A DNA stretch of 64,000 bases. It comes from Massariosphaeria phaeospora. Lineage: Eukaryota > Ascomycota > Dothideomycetes > Pleosporales. The stretch covers positions 496,001 to 560,000 of the forward strand of contig JAADJZ010000020.1 of the NCBI GenBank assembly GCA_011032825.1, read 5' to 3'. Every line of letters starts with the position of its first letter. Within the stretch, counting starts at the first letter, position 1. Made by a program: the position numbers and the translations under genes. A model generated the notes under the pieces. That model was not told the origin of the DNA and ran no database searches. It worked only from the letters and a program-made list of their open reading frames with translations. Below, one piece after another: positions 33,706 through 46,000 of this stretch.

Positions 33706-36589
33706 CTAATCATCCTCCGTCAAATCGCCATACTCCCACATCCCCTTATGCTCCCCACTCGCCCCCTCCTGCCTCTTCCTCAACGCCTCCACCATCTCCC
33801 CCGCACCCCTCTCCCACGCCCTCAACTTCTTCGGCACAAGCGCCAAGCCCTCCCCAATAACCTCCGCATTCACGCTCTCGGTCCCCGTCTTGCTATCCTT
33901 AGGGTCGAACAGCGTGATCCAGAACGTGCCGTCCTTCTCCACCTGGTCGACGTTGGCGACAAGCCGGCGGTCCGCCGTCTCCTGCGCGATGAAGTTGACC
34001 GCGTCGGCCAGGTACTCGGCGTTGCCCGGCAGCTGCACGAACGAGAGTTGCGCGTCGTGGGCTTGCGGCTTGAGCTTCGAGGGCAGGAATTGCGGTTGCG
34101 AGAGCGGGCGGAGGCGCGACCAGGGGATCAGTTCCGAGTTGCCGTAGTCGATGTAGACGACTTCGGCTTTCTTGGCTTCGCGGTCGTTGCGCCGGATGCG
34201 CGCGCGGTACCATTCGTCGTCGGCTGTGAACTTTGCGGCTACGAATTCGCCGGCTTTGGGAGGGCCGGGAAGGCCTTGGTTATTTGAGGGGTTCAAGTGG
34301 AAGCTTCGGAAGGCGTCCATCAGTGTTGTCAACGCTGTCGTACCTGCGCCGATTTCCTGCACCTTCAATCGCCCTGTCTCGTCAATATGCGTGACCATGA
34401 CATCGCGGTAGTCTTTTCGCCGTGCCTCCGCAGTGTCACCATTCTGTCCGTTGGTTTCGGCACCCGCAGTGGTGGGCTCTGCCTCTTCGTCTTGCGAAGG
34501 GTCGTAATCTTGCCACAGCCCTTTGCGCGCATCCTTGGCTTTCTGCTCTGCGGCAAAGAGCTCGTTCGCGTTTCCGGACTTTTCAGCGGAGTAGGCATGT
34601 ACTGAAGCTAGACCTTCCTCAAGCAGTGCCTTTGCAAAGTTCTCGCGGTTGATGTATAGAGTACCGATGAAGCCGCCCATTTTGTCGCAGTCCTCAACAT
34701 CGATCTCGACGTCTCGCTGCTGGCAGCGCTTGTTTGCGAAATCGTGTGCCTCCTGCCCAAACGGCTCACCCTTGTCGGTCGGATTCCGTGCTGACCGTGG
34801 CGCACGAATGCCGGAGAGCACAAAGGTTAGTTTGGCGTTTTCGCGGGGAACAAGAACGGTGAAGCGAGATCCAGATTTGACGAAATCAACCACTCCCGGA
34901 ACCTTGCGTTGACGCGAGAGCAATGTGAGTTGACGCTTGGCTTTTTCGAGGGACTCCGAGTAGTCGACAAATTGCTTAGCAGATGGCGCCTTGGGTGACC
35001 ACAGACCCTTCTGGCCTTCTTGCGCGGCCTGTTCGGCAAGGAGAAGATCATCGTAGATGGGACTTCGGTCTGTGTCTTCTTGACGGTGTCGGATAACGGA
35101 AGCCAGACCGTTCTCGACCAGCAGTAAGCCGACATTCTTGCCCTGAAGCGTCACTGTGGCCATCTCGCGCTCATCGTATCCCTCCGTAGCAGCGCGCTTT
35201 CCGTCAACGTGGAATTTGACGTGCTTGCCAATGAGCTTCTTGCGTAGGAACTCCTTAGCTTCTGGACCCCAGGGCGACTGTTTAGGGTCCGAGGGCTTCG
35301 GCTGGCGAACGCTGCTGAGGTTGATGCGCCTCTCACCACCAACCTTGCCTCGTAGGAAAAGGGTGTCGGCGCTCTGTACCCGGCTAACCACAGCTTCAAG
35401 TTCGCCGGCTCCTGATGCTTTTTGTGCAACATGTCCTTGGAAGAGTCCTTGCCGACTGTCTTTGGCAGCCTTCTCGGCTTGCCGCAGGCTACCCATTTCT
35501 TGGCCAAGCAGCGTTGTGTGGTGGTCAGTACATCTCGCCAGACCGCTCTTGAGGATGAACGGCGCGATGTTTCCGTTCACGGGGTGTTTTACGGTAGCCA
35601 CGATTTGTCCGCTAGGGCTGACTCCGAGTACGTTGATCACGACGTTGCGCTGCAGTAACCTCAACTCGACAAACTGCTGCGCTTCGTCGCCATAGGGCTC
35701 AGCAGGCTGCTCCTTTCCGTCTGATGTGTTTGTGCGCTTCGTTGCGGGTGCCCGGATACCAGCTAGGAGGATCATCGTTTGGACGTGTTCGGTCGGCGAG
35801 AGGAGGAGTCGGCAGATGAGGCGGTCGCCGGAGAGCACCTTCTCTACGATAGCTGTGTATTGTTAGCTGACCCCATTGGCAGTTAAAGAGTGGGGGTTCT
35901 CACAATCAATTTCCTTGCCCTTGTGCTCCTCCACAAAACTCTTCGGATCGCTCAGTTCTGACGTCGAGTTGATCCTGCCTCCCGACTCCTGCCACACACC
36001 CTTCGAGTCCGCCCTCGCACGAGCCTCGAGCACCTGGAGCTTCTCAAGGGTAGCAGCAGCCTCGTCGGAGTCGTCCTTTCGGCCGGCATCGTCCCGTAAT
36101 TTGACCCATCCTTCGGCGACGGCGAGATCGGGTAGCTGCGTCCTGTTCGGGAGGGTGATGAGGCCGTATTCGCGATTGACGCCGGTCGGGATCTTGTAGA
36201 GCACGCGGAATTGCACTACTTTGCCCACGAGGAAGCGGCGGAGGTAGTCGCGCGATTCAAAGGCATATTGCTATTGCACGAGGCAGGTCAGCCAACTGTC
36301 TCAGAGCTAGTGGGGGAGGGCCTGAGGCCAGACGGGTCTCGCGCCACCGGGTTGCTGCATGAACCTGCATAACCGCCGCCAGCGCGGATGGCCTCTGTCC
36401 CCAGCCAAGGGAGTGCCCTCCAGCTTGTCGTGGAGCTTGTGTACGCACCTCGTCTCCCTCCCGCTTCAGTCTCGGCGCCGACACGAAGGCCAGGCTCAGT
36501 GTACGCTCTTGCTTCGGATTGTTGATATTGTGGAGCACCACCGTGTCGCCAGAGAGGACGCTCTTGACTTTCGCTTCTTGGAGGGACAT
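33706..36589 (-). CDS. SND1 / Tudor-SN (p100) staphylococcal nuclease-like protein
   Basis: Exons 36589-36449, 36270-35904 and 35852-33706 encode 884 residues. The protein has tandem staphylococcal-nuclease-like (OB-fold) repeats, each with the VxxVLSGDxxxL...LAGIRAP pattern (VKSVLSGDTVVL, VEKVLSGDRLIC, a VVSRVQSADTLFLR repeat, VVDFVKSGSRFTVLVPRE). These are followed by a Tudor domain (GEFVAAKFTADDEWYRARIRRN...VVYIDYGNSELIPWSRLRPL) and a partial SN repeat, the canonical SND1 layout and length. Family members bind and cleave RNA and link transcription, splicing, stress granules and small-RNA pathways. The start is the first ATG of the exon encoding the first SN repeat. Intron 1 is 178 bp. Very confident. 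Confidence 0.95.
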
Positions 36590-37299
36590 GGCCGGAGCTT
36601 GGGGGGTGAGGTTCTGTGGGAATCACACTATGAGCTACCGTGTTCTCACGAGCTGCAGATTGGAGTCAAGCGGGGCAGGTGAATTGCGCACACACCTCGG
36701 GCGAAATTACTGGCGGCGCAGCAGTTGGAGGAGAAGCTTCAATTGGGTCTGGCTGGGAGGTATTTGTAGTGTGGAATGGCAGGAGAGGCGGTTGCGGCGG
36801 ACTCGTGTGCGTGCGTGCGTGTTCGACACTTTGCTGGTTGCTGTGCACACTCGCAAGTCCGAAGGTTTGTGGGGTGCCAAGGCGCGGGCGCTCACTCCCG
36901 ACGCGACCCTGCCACTCCCGCGTGAAACTCCTTGCAACACCACCCCACAGCGACCTGCTCTTCCGTGACACCTGTCGTGCGCAGTCTAAGTCGTAGGGGT
37001 ACTGCTCTTCCTCTTCTTTACCCAACGAGGCCGTGTCGCAGCACTACAACAAGCTAGTAGAACGTTTGGGGAACACTGTCACGCACTAGAAACTGGACTG
37101 AGATATTTGCTGATGCTAGATCGATCGTACAGAAAAAGACGGCAAGTAGATGTCGGGTACAGTGATTCTATTTTCAGACTACCTAACTGGGGTGATGTCC
37201 CCCCCATATCCATCCAATCTACCTTCAGGCTGCTGAAGTGTGTTGTCGCAGTCGAGACGTTCCCACGCCTTCGATGCACTTCAATCCCCGCGCAGGTAT
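36590..37299. other. Intergenic region between SOD1 3' end and SND1 5' end
   Basis: About 710 bp holding the SND1 promoter and the SOD1 3' flank. A CGTG/CGTGTGCGTGCGTGCGTG-like stretch lies at about 36805-36822. No gene recognised. Confidence 0.6.
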
Positions 37300-38248
37300 C
37301 TAGGACGAGATACCAATGACACCTAGGACCTAATTAGCACATATGCCTTACGAGCTGAAAGATCAGACATACCGCAAGCGGGGCGGAGACCAGCGTTGCC
37401 GGTCTTCTTCGACTCCGCATGTCCACCTTGTCCAAGGTCGTCAGTGCCGGCGTGCACAACGATAGTGCGCTACCATCTCGTTAGCAACCAAGCCTCTCTG
37501 ATATCCCGATGAAGATGCCTTACGCCAATGACGCTGTCCGGCCCAACCAGCTTGATCAGCTTATCCGAGACCGACCCCTCGGAGTTGCCCTGGCCATCAG
37601 TCTTGAAGTTGCCCAAGTCGCCGACGTGGCGGACCTCGTCTCCGGGAGCGCCGTGGTCCTTGCCATGGGGGTTGACTGTGTCTCGTCAGCGGACTTTCTC
37701 CAACATACCTAATCGCATCGAGTCGAGGCGAGAGCAGCACTCACAGTGAGGCCCGGCCGAGGTGCAGCCGTTGGTGTTGTCGCCAAAGGCGTGGATGTGC
37801 ATGCCGCGCTCAGCGTTGGCATCGTGGCCGGAGATGTTCCACGAGACGGTCGTCTGGCTGTTCTCGTCGGCCTGGTCGAAGGTAACGGTACCCTTGACGT
37901 TGGAGTCTCCACGGAGGACAGCGACTAGGGAAGCACGTTAGCCCTATGCATCCATCCGTCGTCTCTCATAGTAGCCCATCAGGGTGTCTGGACGGATGCG
38001 CGCTGATTGGAGCGTCCGGCACCGTCGACAGTATGCGGGAGCAGTGCCACAGCGCCGTTGCATCCATCAGGGTCCCCGTCAACTGCCAGACCGGCCTAAT
38101 GGAGGCATTCATAACGGTTCCAAACGCCCATTATGGCTCTTGCGAACAACATGCTCAATCTCACTCAGGTAACCATTGCCCCGCTTCTCCCCCAACGGGC
38201 AACCTGTGGGTGCGGAATCCAGACGCTAGACTTACCGGCTTTGACCAT
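37300..38248 (-). CDS. sod1: Cu/Zn superoxide dismutase
   Basis: Cytosolic enzyme dismuting superoxide to hydrogen peroxide and oxygen. Five exons on the minus strand: 38248-38236 (13 bp), 37924-37745, 37675-37524, 37469-37373, 37322-37300. Together they encode 154 residues, the normal length. Metal ligands are all visible: Cu through His47, His49, His64 and the His in VVHAGTDD; Zn through His64, His72, His81 and Asp84. The disulfide pair is Cys58 with the Cys of RPACGVIG. The electrostatic loop is intact. Two exons are tiny: a 13-bp start exon and a 23-bp terminal exon with its own acceptor after a branch-like GCTAAT. Intron 1 is long (311 bp). Identity is essentially certain. Confidence 0.97.
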
Positions 38249-38794
38249 TGTGACGGTTTGAAAGGGTATGTAAGGAGGTACTGTAAGTTCTGGTTGCTTT
38301 GAAGTGCGGGAGTACGGGCTTCTGGTGATTGCTGTGAAGAGAGGTGAGAGGAGGCTGCCGGCAACCAGAGGAACCCACGGAACCCCAAGCGGGGCACTCG
38401 GGGTGACGCAACGAGCAACATCCGCCCGCACCATCCGTCGGATTTAAGCCGGGACGCGCCCAACAAATGATATATCTGGCCCACCCACCGGGCACGATTA
38501 TAAACATGGGCGGGTAGGCGTAGGCATTACAGCGCAGCTCTTCACTCAGCACCTGAAGTCGAGATGGGTTATGTAACACTTTGCAGTCTATTTGGCCACC
38601 CCAACCACCCCAACTAAGTACGCTACCAAATCACTTCCCCCACTACTATACCGCTGAAAGCGCATTCTCGGTAAACTCTGAGCACACAACGGAGAAAACT
38701 CCCAAGTAAAACCGTTCAATTTCATTTCAATCCTTCACGACTAGTCAAACTACACAGGGGGGGGGACGACCGATATCGGCGCTTACGACTTCCC
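38249..38794. other. Intergenic region between transaldolase 3' end and SOD1 5' end
   Basis: About 550 bp. It holds the SOD1 promoter, including a TATAAT-like word on the minus strand near 38492-38500, and a G-run at about 38757-38765 just past the transaldolase stop. Confidence 0.55.
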
Positions 38795-40004
38795 TTACGC
38801 CTCGATCTTCTTGCGCAGGATGTCCTTGAGCGTAACGGCGTCGGCGGCGAATTTGGAGATGCCCTCACGCAGCTTCTCGACGGCCATCTGGTCCTCGTTG
38901 AAGAAGAAGCGGAACTCGGCCTCGTTGTCAATGTACGATTTCCGCTCGATGTCGAGCGAGCTGGCCGAGGACGCGTCGAGTTTCTTGGGGACATCGTCTT
39001 TGGAGTTGTACAGCTGCTCGAGCAGGTTGGGCTAGAGTGGGGGTTAGAGCCGATCGCTATCTCTATCTTTTGCATAAGTGCACACTTACAGCGATGGTCA
39101 AATAGTCGCATCCGGCCAGCTCCGTGATCTCGCCAATGCTCCGGAAGGACGCGCCCATGACAATGGTCTTGTAGTCGTACTTCTTGTAGTAGTTGAAGAT
39201 GGCCTGCACGCTCTTGACGCCGGGGTCCTCGGACGCAGAGTACTCTTTCTTGGTCGCGGCCTTGTGCCAGTCAAGGATGCGGCCGACGAAGGGCGAGATG
39301 AGGAAGGCGCCGGCCTCGGCAGCGGCAATGGCCTGCACCAGCGAGAACATGAGCGTCAGGTTGGTGTTGATGCCGTGCTTGGACTGCAGGATCTGCGCGG
39401 CCTTGATGCCCTCCCACGTCGAGGCAATCTTGATGAGGATGCGCTCCTTGTCGATGCCGACCTCCTTGTACAGCTGTTGCGACGTTAACGCGTGTATATG
39501 TATAAAGCGGGGAGGATTCGCGTGCAACGTACATCGATGATGTGGAGCGCCTTGGTCACCGACGCCTCAGTGTCGAACGAGAAGCGCGCGTCGACCTCGG
39601 TCGAGACCTTGCCGGGCACAATCTGCAGGATCTCCTTGCCAAACTGCACCAGCAGGTTGTCGAGCGTGGCGTCGACCTGGTCGTCGATGTTCTTGCCGTG
39701 CTTCTTGCCGTACTGGACCGCGGCGTCGATCAGCTTCTGGTACTCCTCCTTCTTGGACGCGGCGAGGATGAGCGAGGGGTTCGTCGTGGCATCTTGCGGC
39801 CTGTACTTGTCGATGGTCGCAAAGTCGCCCGAGTCGCAGACGACCGTCTAGCAGACAGCATCACATTAGCGTTGGTTGGCAATTTGTGGCATGCTGCGAG
39901 CGAAGGCTCTACTCATGCCGGGGCAGGCCGGCGGGGTGAGTGGACAGCGATGGCGGGGTACGTACGGTGCCAGCGGCCTTCAATTGATCGAGGGAACTGC
40001 TCAT
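38795..40004 (-). CDS. tal1: Transaldolase
   Basis: Enzyme of the non-oxidative pentose phosphate pathway that transfers dihydroxyacetone units between sugar phosphates. Exons 40004-39966, 39847-39533, 39473-39090 and 39031-38795 give 324 residues, normal for the family. Landmarks: the DATTNPSLI motif at about residues 33-41, the Schiff-base lysine in [12 protein letters not shown] (about Lys133), [30 protein letters not shown], and the C-terminal helix [23 protein letters not shown]. Only 13 codons lie in exon 1. Neighbouring SOD1 on the same strand may be coincidence, though both contribute to oxidative-stress tolerance. Confidence 0.97.
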
Positions 40005-40714
40005 AGTGTGTGTGTCGGTATGTTGTAGAGATTCAGACGTAGTATTGGATTCGGCGGGCGATTTAGAGATGGGAGTCTAGGTAGGAGTGTGTTGTTTGTT
40101 GGGAAGGCCTGACTCTGCGTCGTCACTTTCAATCAACGGCGCATGGCCCCTCGTCCCCTCCAAGCTCCGTCACAAGTGGCGACGCCGGCGGGAAAAGCAC
40201 GCATTGATAGGCCCGCACCCCATCTTCGCATCAATCAGCGTCTGAGAAGTGTTACAGTCAGCAACCGTTCCGTTCTAGGCGACCTCTTCGTGCTTCTGGC
40301 AAAGCGTCGTGGCCATGTCAAACGCCACTCTTCGTCTGCCCTACACCCATATGCCTTACAGTGACAGAATTCCGAGTTTTGTCATCCATCCCGAGCACCA
40401 TTCCGCTTGTTGTGTAGCTTCCAAGTCTTTTTGTTCTTTTCACTGTCATTGAGTTGTGTTTCACCGCCCTCAATCAACATCGTCAAATTCTGCATTCACC
40501 GCCAAGCACCTCAATAGCCGCATCTCCGCCCCTCCGGCATTAAAGATAAAAAACCTCTGGCACCACACCATGCACACACACCAGCCTCACAAAGCCACCG
40601 GCCCGCCAACACTCACGCGCCCTGGCTAAAATAACAAACACAAATTGGCTGCCACGAGTCGCGTTCTCCCATCTCCGGTCAGGTTCCGCTCCAGCAGTCG
40701 GAAAAGAATTATCT
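40005..40714. other. Intergenic region between dehydrogenase 3' end and transaldolase 5' end
   Basis: About 710 bp with the transaldolase promoter. No open frame of note and no clear regulatory motif. Confidence 0.55.
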
Positions 40715-41894
40715 TCACGCCTTCCTCCTGCACCCCCACCCCTCAGCGCCCAACCACTCGTGGACCTCCGCATAACCCTCCTTCACCTTACTAACCGTAT
40801 GGCCCGGCCCACTCGGCCCCGGATCATTGAACTGCTCGACCCTGCGCGTCTGCCTGGCGCCGACTTCCAGAATCGTGCCGCCGCCCATCTCCGGGTCCTC
40901 GAGACAGCGCAGCATCGCCTCAGCGACCTCCTCGGGCGTCGCCCACTCGTCCTTGGCCGCGTCGAGGAACGACATTTTCTCCGGGTGCTCGGTCCACAGC
41001 GGCGTCTTGACGACGCCGGGCGCGACGCCGTTGACGCGGATGCCCAGCGAGGCGTCGAGAGGGCCGAGCGAGCGGATGAAGCCGTTCATGGCGTGCTTGC
41101 CTGCGACGTAGATGGGGCAGTTGAGGTTGGAGACTTGGCCGGCGACGCTGCTGATGATGACCACGCGCTTTGGATTCTGCACGCTGACCTTGTCGTCGCC
41201 CGTTTTGGGGTTCAGGAACTCTGAAATCGCCAGCTGCGTCGAGCGGATCGGATGCGTGATGTTGATGTCGATGCTCGCGTAGCGCCCGCCTTCGGCGTCG
41301 TCTTTGGATTTGCCCGTGCCAGGTGGATGCCAGAAATTGGTCCCTGGGTAGCACATACGATCAGTAAAACGTCCATGATGCTGATAGCACAGCACAGCAC
41401 AGCACATACTGGTCGAGCTAACTTACAGTGCGGATCATACACCCCCGCGCCCGGACACACAACATCCACGCCCCCAAACTCCCTCCCCGCAACCTCAAAC
41501 ATGCGCTCCAACTGCTTCCAATCCCTCACATCCGTCTCCTGAAACACCGCGCGCGGTCTGCCCTCTTTCTTGCCAGCATACTCATCCACCAGCTTCTGCG
41601 CCTCAGGCCGCAGCCCCAGATCCGCAAACAGCACACTGCAGCCGCGCGAGAGCAGCAGCGCTGCAAACGAGTAGTTGATGCCTACAAGCTGGCTGGTAAG
41701 CAAAGGTATAGTGTAGAGCTGATCGGTTTTGTAGCGAAAGGAGATTGTGGTTGTGATTGTGATAGTGGAGATGGATGTTCCATGGCATGACGACGGACGG
41801 AGAGGAATGCATGCATGGTGCACGACGTACCCGAACCCGCACCCGTGACAATCGCCCGCTTGCCCTGCACACTAAACGGCTGTCTCGCTGCCAT
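40715..41894 (-). CDS. Short-chain dehydrogenase/reductase (SDR)
   Basis: Exons 41894-41831, 41681-41427 and 41343-40715 encode 315 residues. Classical SDR with a Rossmann fold: cofactor loop TGAGSGI (about residues 17-23, split by intron 1), VFQETDVRDW acidic segment, the PGAG loop, RVVIISSVAG catalytic serine region, and YVAGK with Tyr185 and Lys189. An Asp in the ADLG segment at the end of strand 2 suggests preference for NAD(H). The C-terminal part (GTILEVGARQTRRVEQFNDPGP) resembles 15-hydroxyprostaglandin-dehydrogenase-like fungal SDRs. The substrate cannot be told from sequence. The three exons join in phase with good splice sites. Confidence 0.92.
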
Positions 41895-43045
41895 ACTCTA
41901 GGTAGAAGTTGGTTGATGTCTCTGTGTCAACCTTGTATTGTAGACCTCGGTTTCAGTAGCACCGTAGTCTGAGGCCAGAAAGCGCAGGATACAGAGCTGA
42001 GATGGCTGTCTTCCCGCTCTTTATAGACGTGTGTCTACACGACGAGATAGAGATGATGTTCAGAGCCGTCCAACGGCATCCATCATTTTCCTCGGCGCGA
42101 CTCGGGCCATGTCCGGCGAGGAAGCCGCGCCGCGAGAGGGGTAGATACTGCAGAGTGAGGGGAGGGGCGAGCGAAACCACCGGGGGAAACTTTGCCGAGC
42201 AGCAACCACGAAAGGGCGGATCGGATGTTTAATAGTCTAGGTCGCGGGATGCAAGAGGGTAGGAGCTGTCGAGGGAGATACAGGACCCAGCTCAGCTTGG
42301 ACCTACCTACCCTACCTACAAGTAAGTGTGTTCCCATATTTAAACGTTCCAAGATCTACCTTTCGTCTTGTGCTATGCATTTCACACCCAAACCTTTAGT
42401 AGACAGACAAAATGATCTTTGTGAAATTATCTACCTAAACTACTCCTCGTTATCTCGCCATATTTCGCCTTCATCTCATTTCATCTCGTCTCCGAATTAC
42501 AATTACTACACCCGAACCCTCTCGACTGTCTACTACCACGACGGACCGCGGCGTCAACCGCCCCAGGCCAACGACCTCTTCTTTGTTTTGTTTTTTTGCA
42601 TCGCAGTAGAGCAAGCACTACGCACGCACGCACAGGCACAGCACAGCACGCAAGCGCCGACGGGGTCCCGTGTAGCTGTTTCTTCCAAGCTTCTCCCGTG
42701 TTCCATCCACGTTTGTGCCAACCCCTGACGCACGCGAAAAACCAACTCCGGGTTTTATATGCAAGAAAATGGTGGGCGGGTATCGATGCTGCTGAAAAAA
42801 AGAGAAAACCAAGAATAGACGGCCTCGAATTCCCCTAGCGCTCGAGTGTTTTTCTTTGCCCAAGTTCCTATTTCTAGGAAGACTGAAGAAGTCTCGCTGG
42901 AGTAGCCGTGGGTATGGCTACCGAGCCTTCAGAGAAGAGAAAGGTACGCATAACCGCCAGACAACGTCTAGTGAGCAAAAGAAGTGCCGCTGTTGATGTC
43001 ATGGTCTGTGCTAAGCAGACTGGTAGATTGTCCTAATTAGTGAGC
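41895..43045. other. Intergenic region 5' of the SDR gene
   Basis: About 1.15 kb between the Red1-like 3' end and the SDR 5' end. Open frames are short and unconvincing. An exon-like ATG followed by a GTACGC donor at 42914-42946 (plus strand) leads nowhere I could follow. Confidence 0.55.
42019..42025 (-). promoter_or_regulatory. Likely TATA box of the SDR gene
   Basis: TATAAAG on the minus strand, about 125 bp upstream of the start codon at 41894. The distance and sequence suit a fungal TATA element; use is inferred. Confidence 0.45.
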
Positions 43046-46000
43046 CTAGAGAGAAATGTTTATCACTCTCGATGAGTCCTTGAGGAACTCGCGACGGTAC
43101 CTAATGATCTCATCGGCAATACCGTTGGGATCCTTTAGGTTTTTCTGCCGTAGGGTTTTCAAAACACCTCGTAGATCACTGTTCCACCGCTGTCTCTCAT
43201 CGGGTGAGCTACCAGGGTTCGCCGTTCCGAGTTGCACAAGAAGTTTCTCACCTAGAGGCAAGGGTCTAGTCAGTCTGCGTATAACAGTGGGAAAGTGATA
43301 GGACTGTAAAAGGTCTTGTCCAGTACGCACCAGTTAAGATCATGTCTCGGAAATGTTGGCCTTCGCAATCCGGATCGTCGTTGCAAATGCCACCTGCTGT
43401 CTCAATTGGACAGAGTTCCTTATTGGGGTTTATTTGATGGCTATAGGTCATAGACATAAGGCCACCGGCTACTTCCTGCAGGAAATTTGGATGGTATCGG
43501 TAGGATTTGAAGATCCGTAACGGGCTTTGATAAGGTGCATACCGCTCAGTATCTACTATGTCAGCGGCAGAGAATTCCTACACATGGTTAGCTAGGCCTG
43601 TAGAGGGAGGTACTTACGTACCGTTCCCAACGGCAACGGCAATAGCGTAGGTGCATCTTCGAAATGCAGCCGAGGTACCAAATCGTCCGCAACAGTTGTA
43701 GAAGGCGGAGTTGGCGCAGTATCATCAGGCACGAGCTTGTTCTCTATATGCTGAGGTGATGGCTGTGGCGAGTCTAGGTCGGACTCATCAGAAGACGACG
43801 TTGAAATGTCCATTGCGCCTAGATCGTCCTCATCGCCACCGGTTTGTCGGTCGCTTGATGGTGAGACTGCACTGAGCGTACTCGGTTGTGTAGCAATCAT
43901 AACCTGACCAACTTCAGGCGGTTCGTAGGCCTCCTCGTCACTTGTTGAAGCAGAAGATGCCGGATGCAGCGGGGATGAAGTCGCCCTTTCGGCAACATCT
44001 GGGTTTTGACTGTGAGGTATTGAAGGGGCTGCGATCGTCTCAGGTACTTCTGGCTCGTACTCTTCTTCCTCATCCTCCGATGATTCAGACATGTCTACTT
44101 CACCCTCTTCAGACGGTGACCGAGGATTCGGGTGCGGTTCGTTCGTACTAGATGCAGTCACCGTAGGAATATCCGTAGCTAGTTCAGGGGAGTAGAAATC
44201 CTCCTCGTCTTCGTCCATAGGTGTTGTTGAGTGAGATGTCTCCGCTGGGCGTGCTTCACTGGGAGCAGATGTTGTCACTGGACTAGAAGGCCTGAGCTCC
44301 ACGGGAGGAGGCTTTAGACTCGGCGCCTCAGTGTAGTCCAACAGTGTAGGAGATATAGCAGGAGCCGGTAGCGTTACTGGGGCGTTCGAACCGGTTGGCT
44401 TAGTTTCGGCCGCGGGAGGAGGCTGGGATCCGTTCGTCACGGGCACAAAAGGATCAAGATGACCTTGCGGAGGTTTCGTCGATGAACTGAAAAGATCGTC
44501 TTCAGTTTGCTTTTTCGATATTGGAAGCTGCTCTGGGTGTTCCGAAGCGCGAGCTGTGGAGGGTGGATCGGATTTCTCCGTCTCGCTTTCATGATGTGCT
44601 TGATGTGCAACAGCTTCAACATGCTTTTCATGCTCGATCTCAGCTTTCTTAGCTTGGAGCTCTGCGTGTGGCATCCCGCTGGTGTCGATACCCAAATTCT
44701 CAAGTTCTTGCACAAGCCGATCCTTGTCCTGGGAGATTCTGAGGTTCTTTGCTTTCAGTTGTTCCATCTCCTCTGTAAGCTGAGCCATCCTGGCTGTGTT
44801 CGTGGCAATTTCAGCGTCCAAAGAAGGCAGCCCAGATTCAATTTCTGCTCGTCGTCGGCTTCTCACGTCCTTCGAAAACTTTGGCACACTAGAGTCGGGA
44901 ACTGGTTCTGCTTCATGGACCAGCGCCGGGGCTCCTGATGGATCAGACAACAACGATGCGGACTGTTGGGAAGTGGACTCTCCCAGCGGTTGCGTTGTCG
45001 CAAACGGGGTGATACCAGTAGCAGCAGCAGCTTCATCGGCCGCTTTCTGACGCCTTGCTTCCACCATCCTTTGCTTGAGAAGGATCTTCGCCGTGGCCAG
45101 CCTTGTTTGAAGTTCTACTTTTCTCTTCTCGAGCTCTTCTTGTTGAGCACGGGTATCAGGAGTTTGGGGCCCAGGTGTGCTAACACCGGAAGAAGAAGGC
45201 CTGAATGCGTTCCCCAAACCAGAAGGCGGGTTGTGCTCTGCCTGTTGCGGTCGGCTGTTAGGCAGTCGGGGCATGTTGGAGGGTTTTGAGTTCTTGTCAT
45301 CCTCCATGTCCATTTGCTCACTCCCAACAGATACGTCATCAACAACATCGCCATTGGTATCGTCGTGGGTACTGGAGGGGTGTACGGACGGCATCCAGGG
45401 TAGTGCACCCGGTCTCTTGAACGCATGCGGGGCCGCCCCTTGCCATAAGTTCGATGTTGACGCTGCTTCATCATTTAGACCTGCGGGTGCCTCAACATCG
45501 CCCATAGGAAGCTGGGACAATGGTTGACTGTTTTGAGATGGACCAGCGTCGGCAACAGAGGATGACGCGCCCATGAACAACCCTGGGATACCGGAGAAAG
45601 ACGGTGTTTTAGGAGGTTGAGTGCTATAGTTAGTAGTTTGAGCTGCTTCACCGGTAACATGCGTTGCTGAACTTGGGAACGTTTCAGGCTTTTGCGACGA
45701 GGACGACAGAGGACGAGACGAAAGTGCGGGCGTGACAGGCGATGCCTTTGGCACTTGAGAAGACGCCACTACAGCGCTCTGTGCCCTCAACGAGGCGACC
45801 TTCTCCTTAAACCGTTGGGTGTTCCGCGCCTTTTCTTCCTCAGTTAATGGTGGACGCACCTTCGACACAGTAATGTTGTGCGGTGTCACTGGCTGCGGGG
45901 TCGACGCGGTCGGGGACGGAGCTGGAAGTGATGCAGGCAACGTTGGTAGCACAGGTTGCGCCTGCTCAGTAGGGGAAGCCTTTGCCGCGGCCGGTTGCTT

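Noticed and set aside
33706..41894. SND1, SOD1, transaldolase and SDR as an oxidative-stress cluster
   Set aside because: Four same-strand genes with independent 0.5-0.7 kb promoters; housekeeping genes often neighbour by chance and nothing in the sequence links them.
42914..43037. Exon-like ATG followed by donor-like GTACGC near the Red1-like 3' end
   Set aside because: No downstream acceptor leads to an open frame, and the sequence would run antisense into the Red1-like gene.
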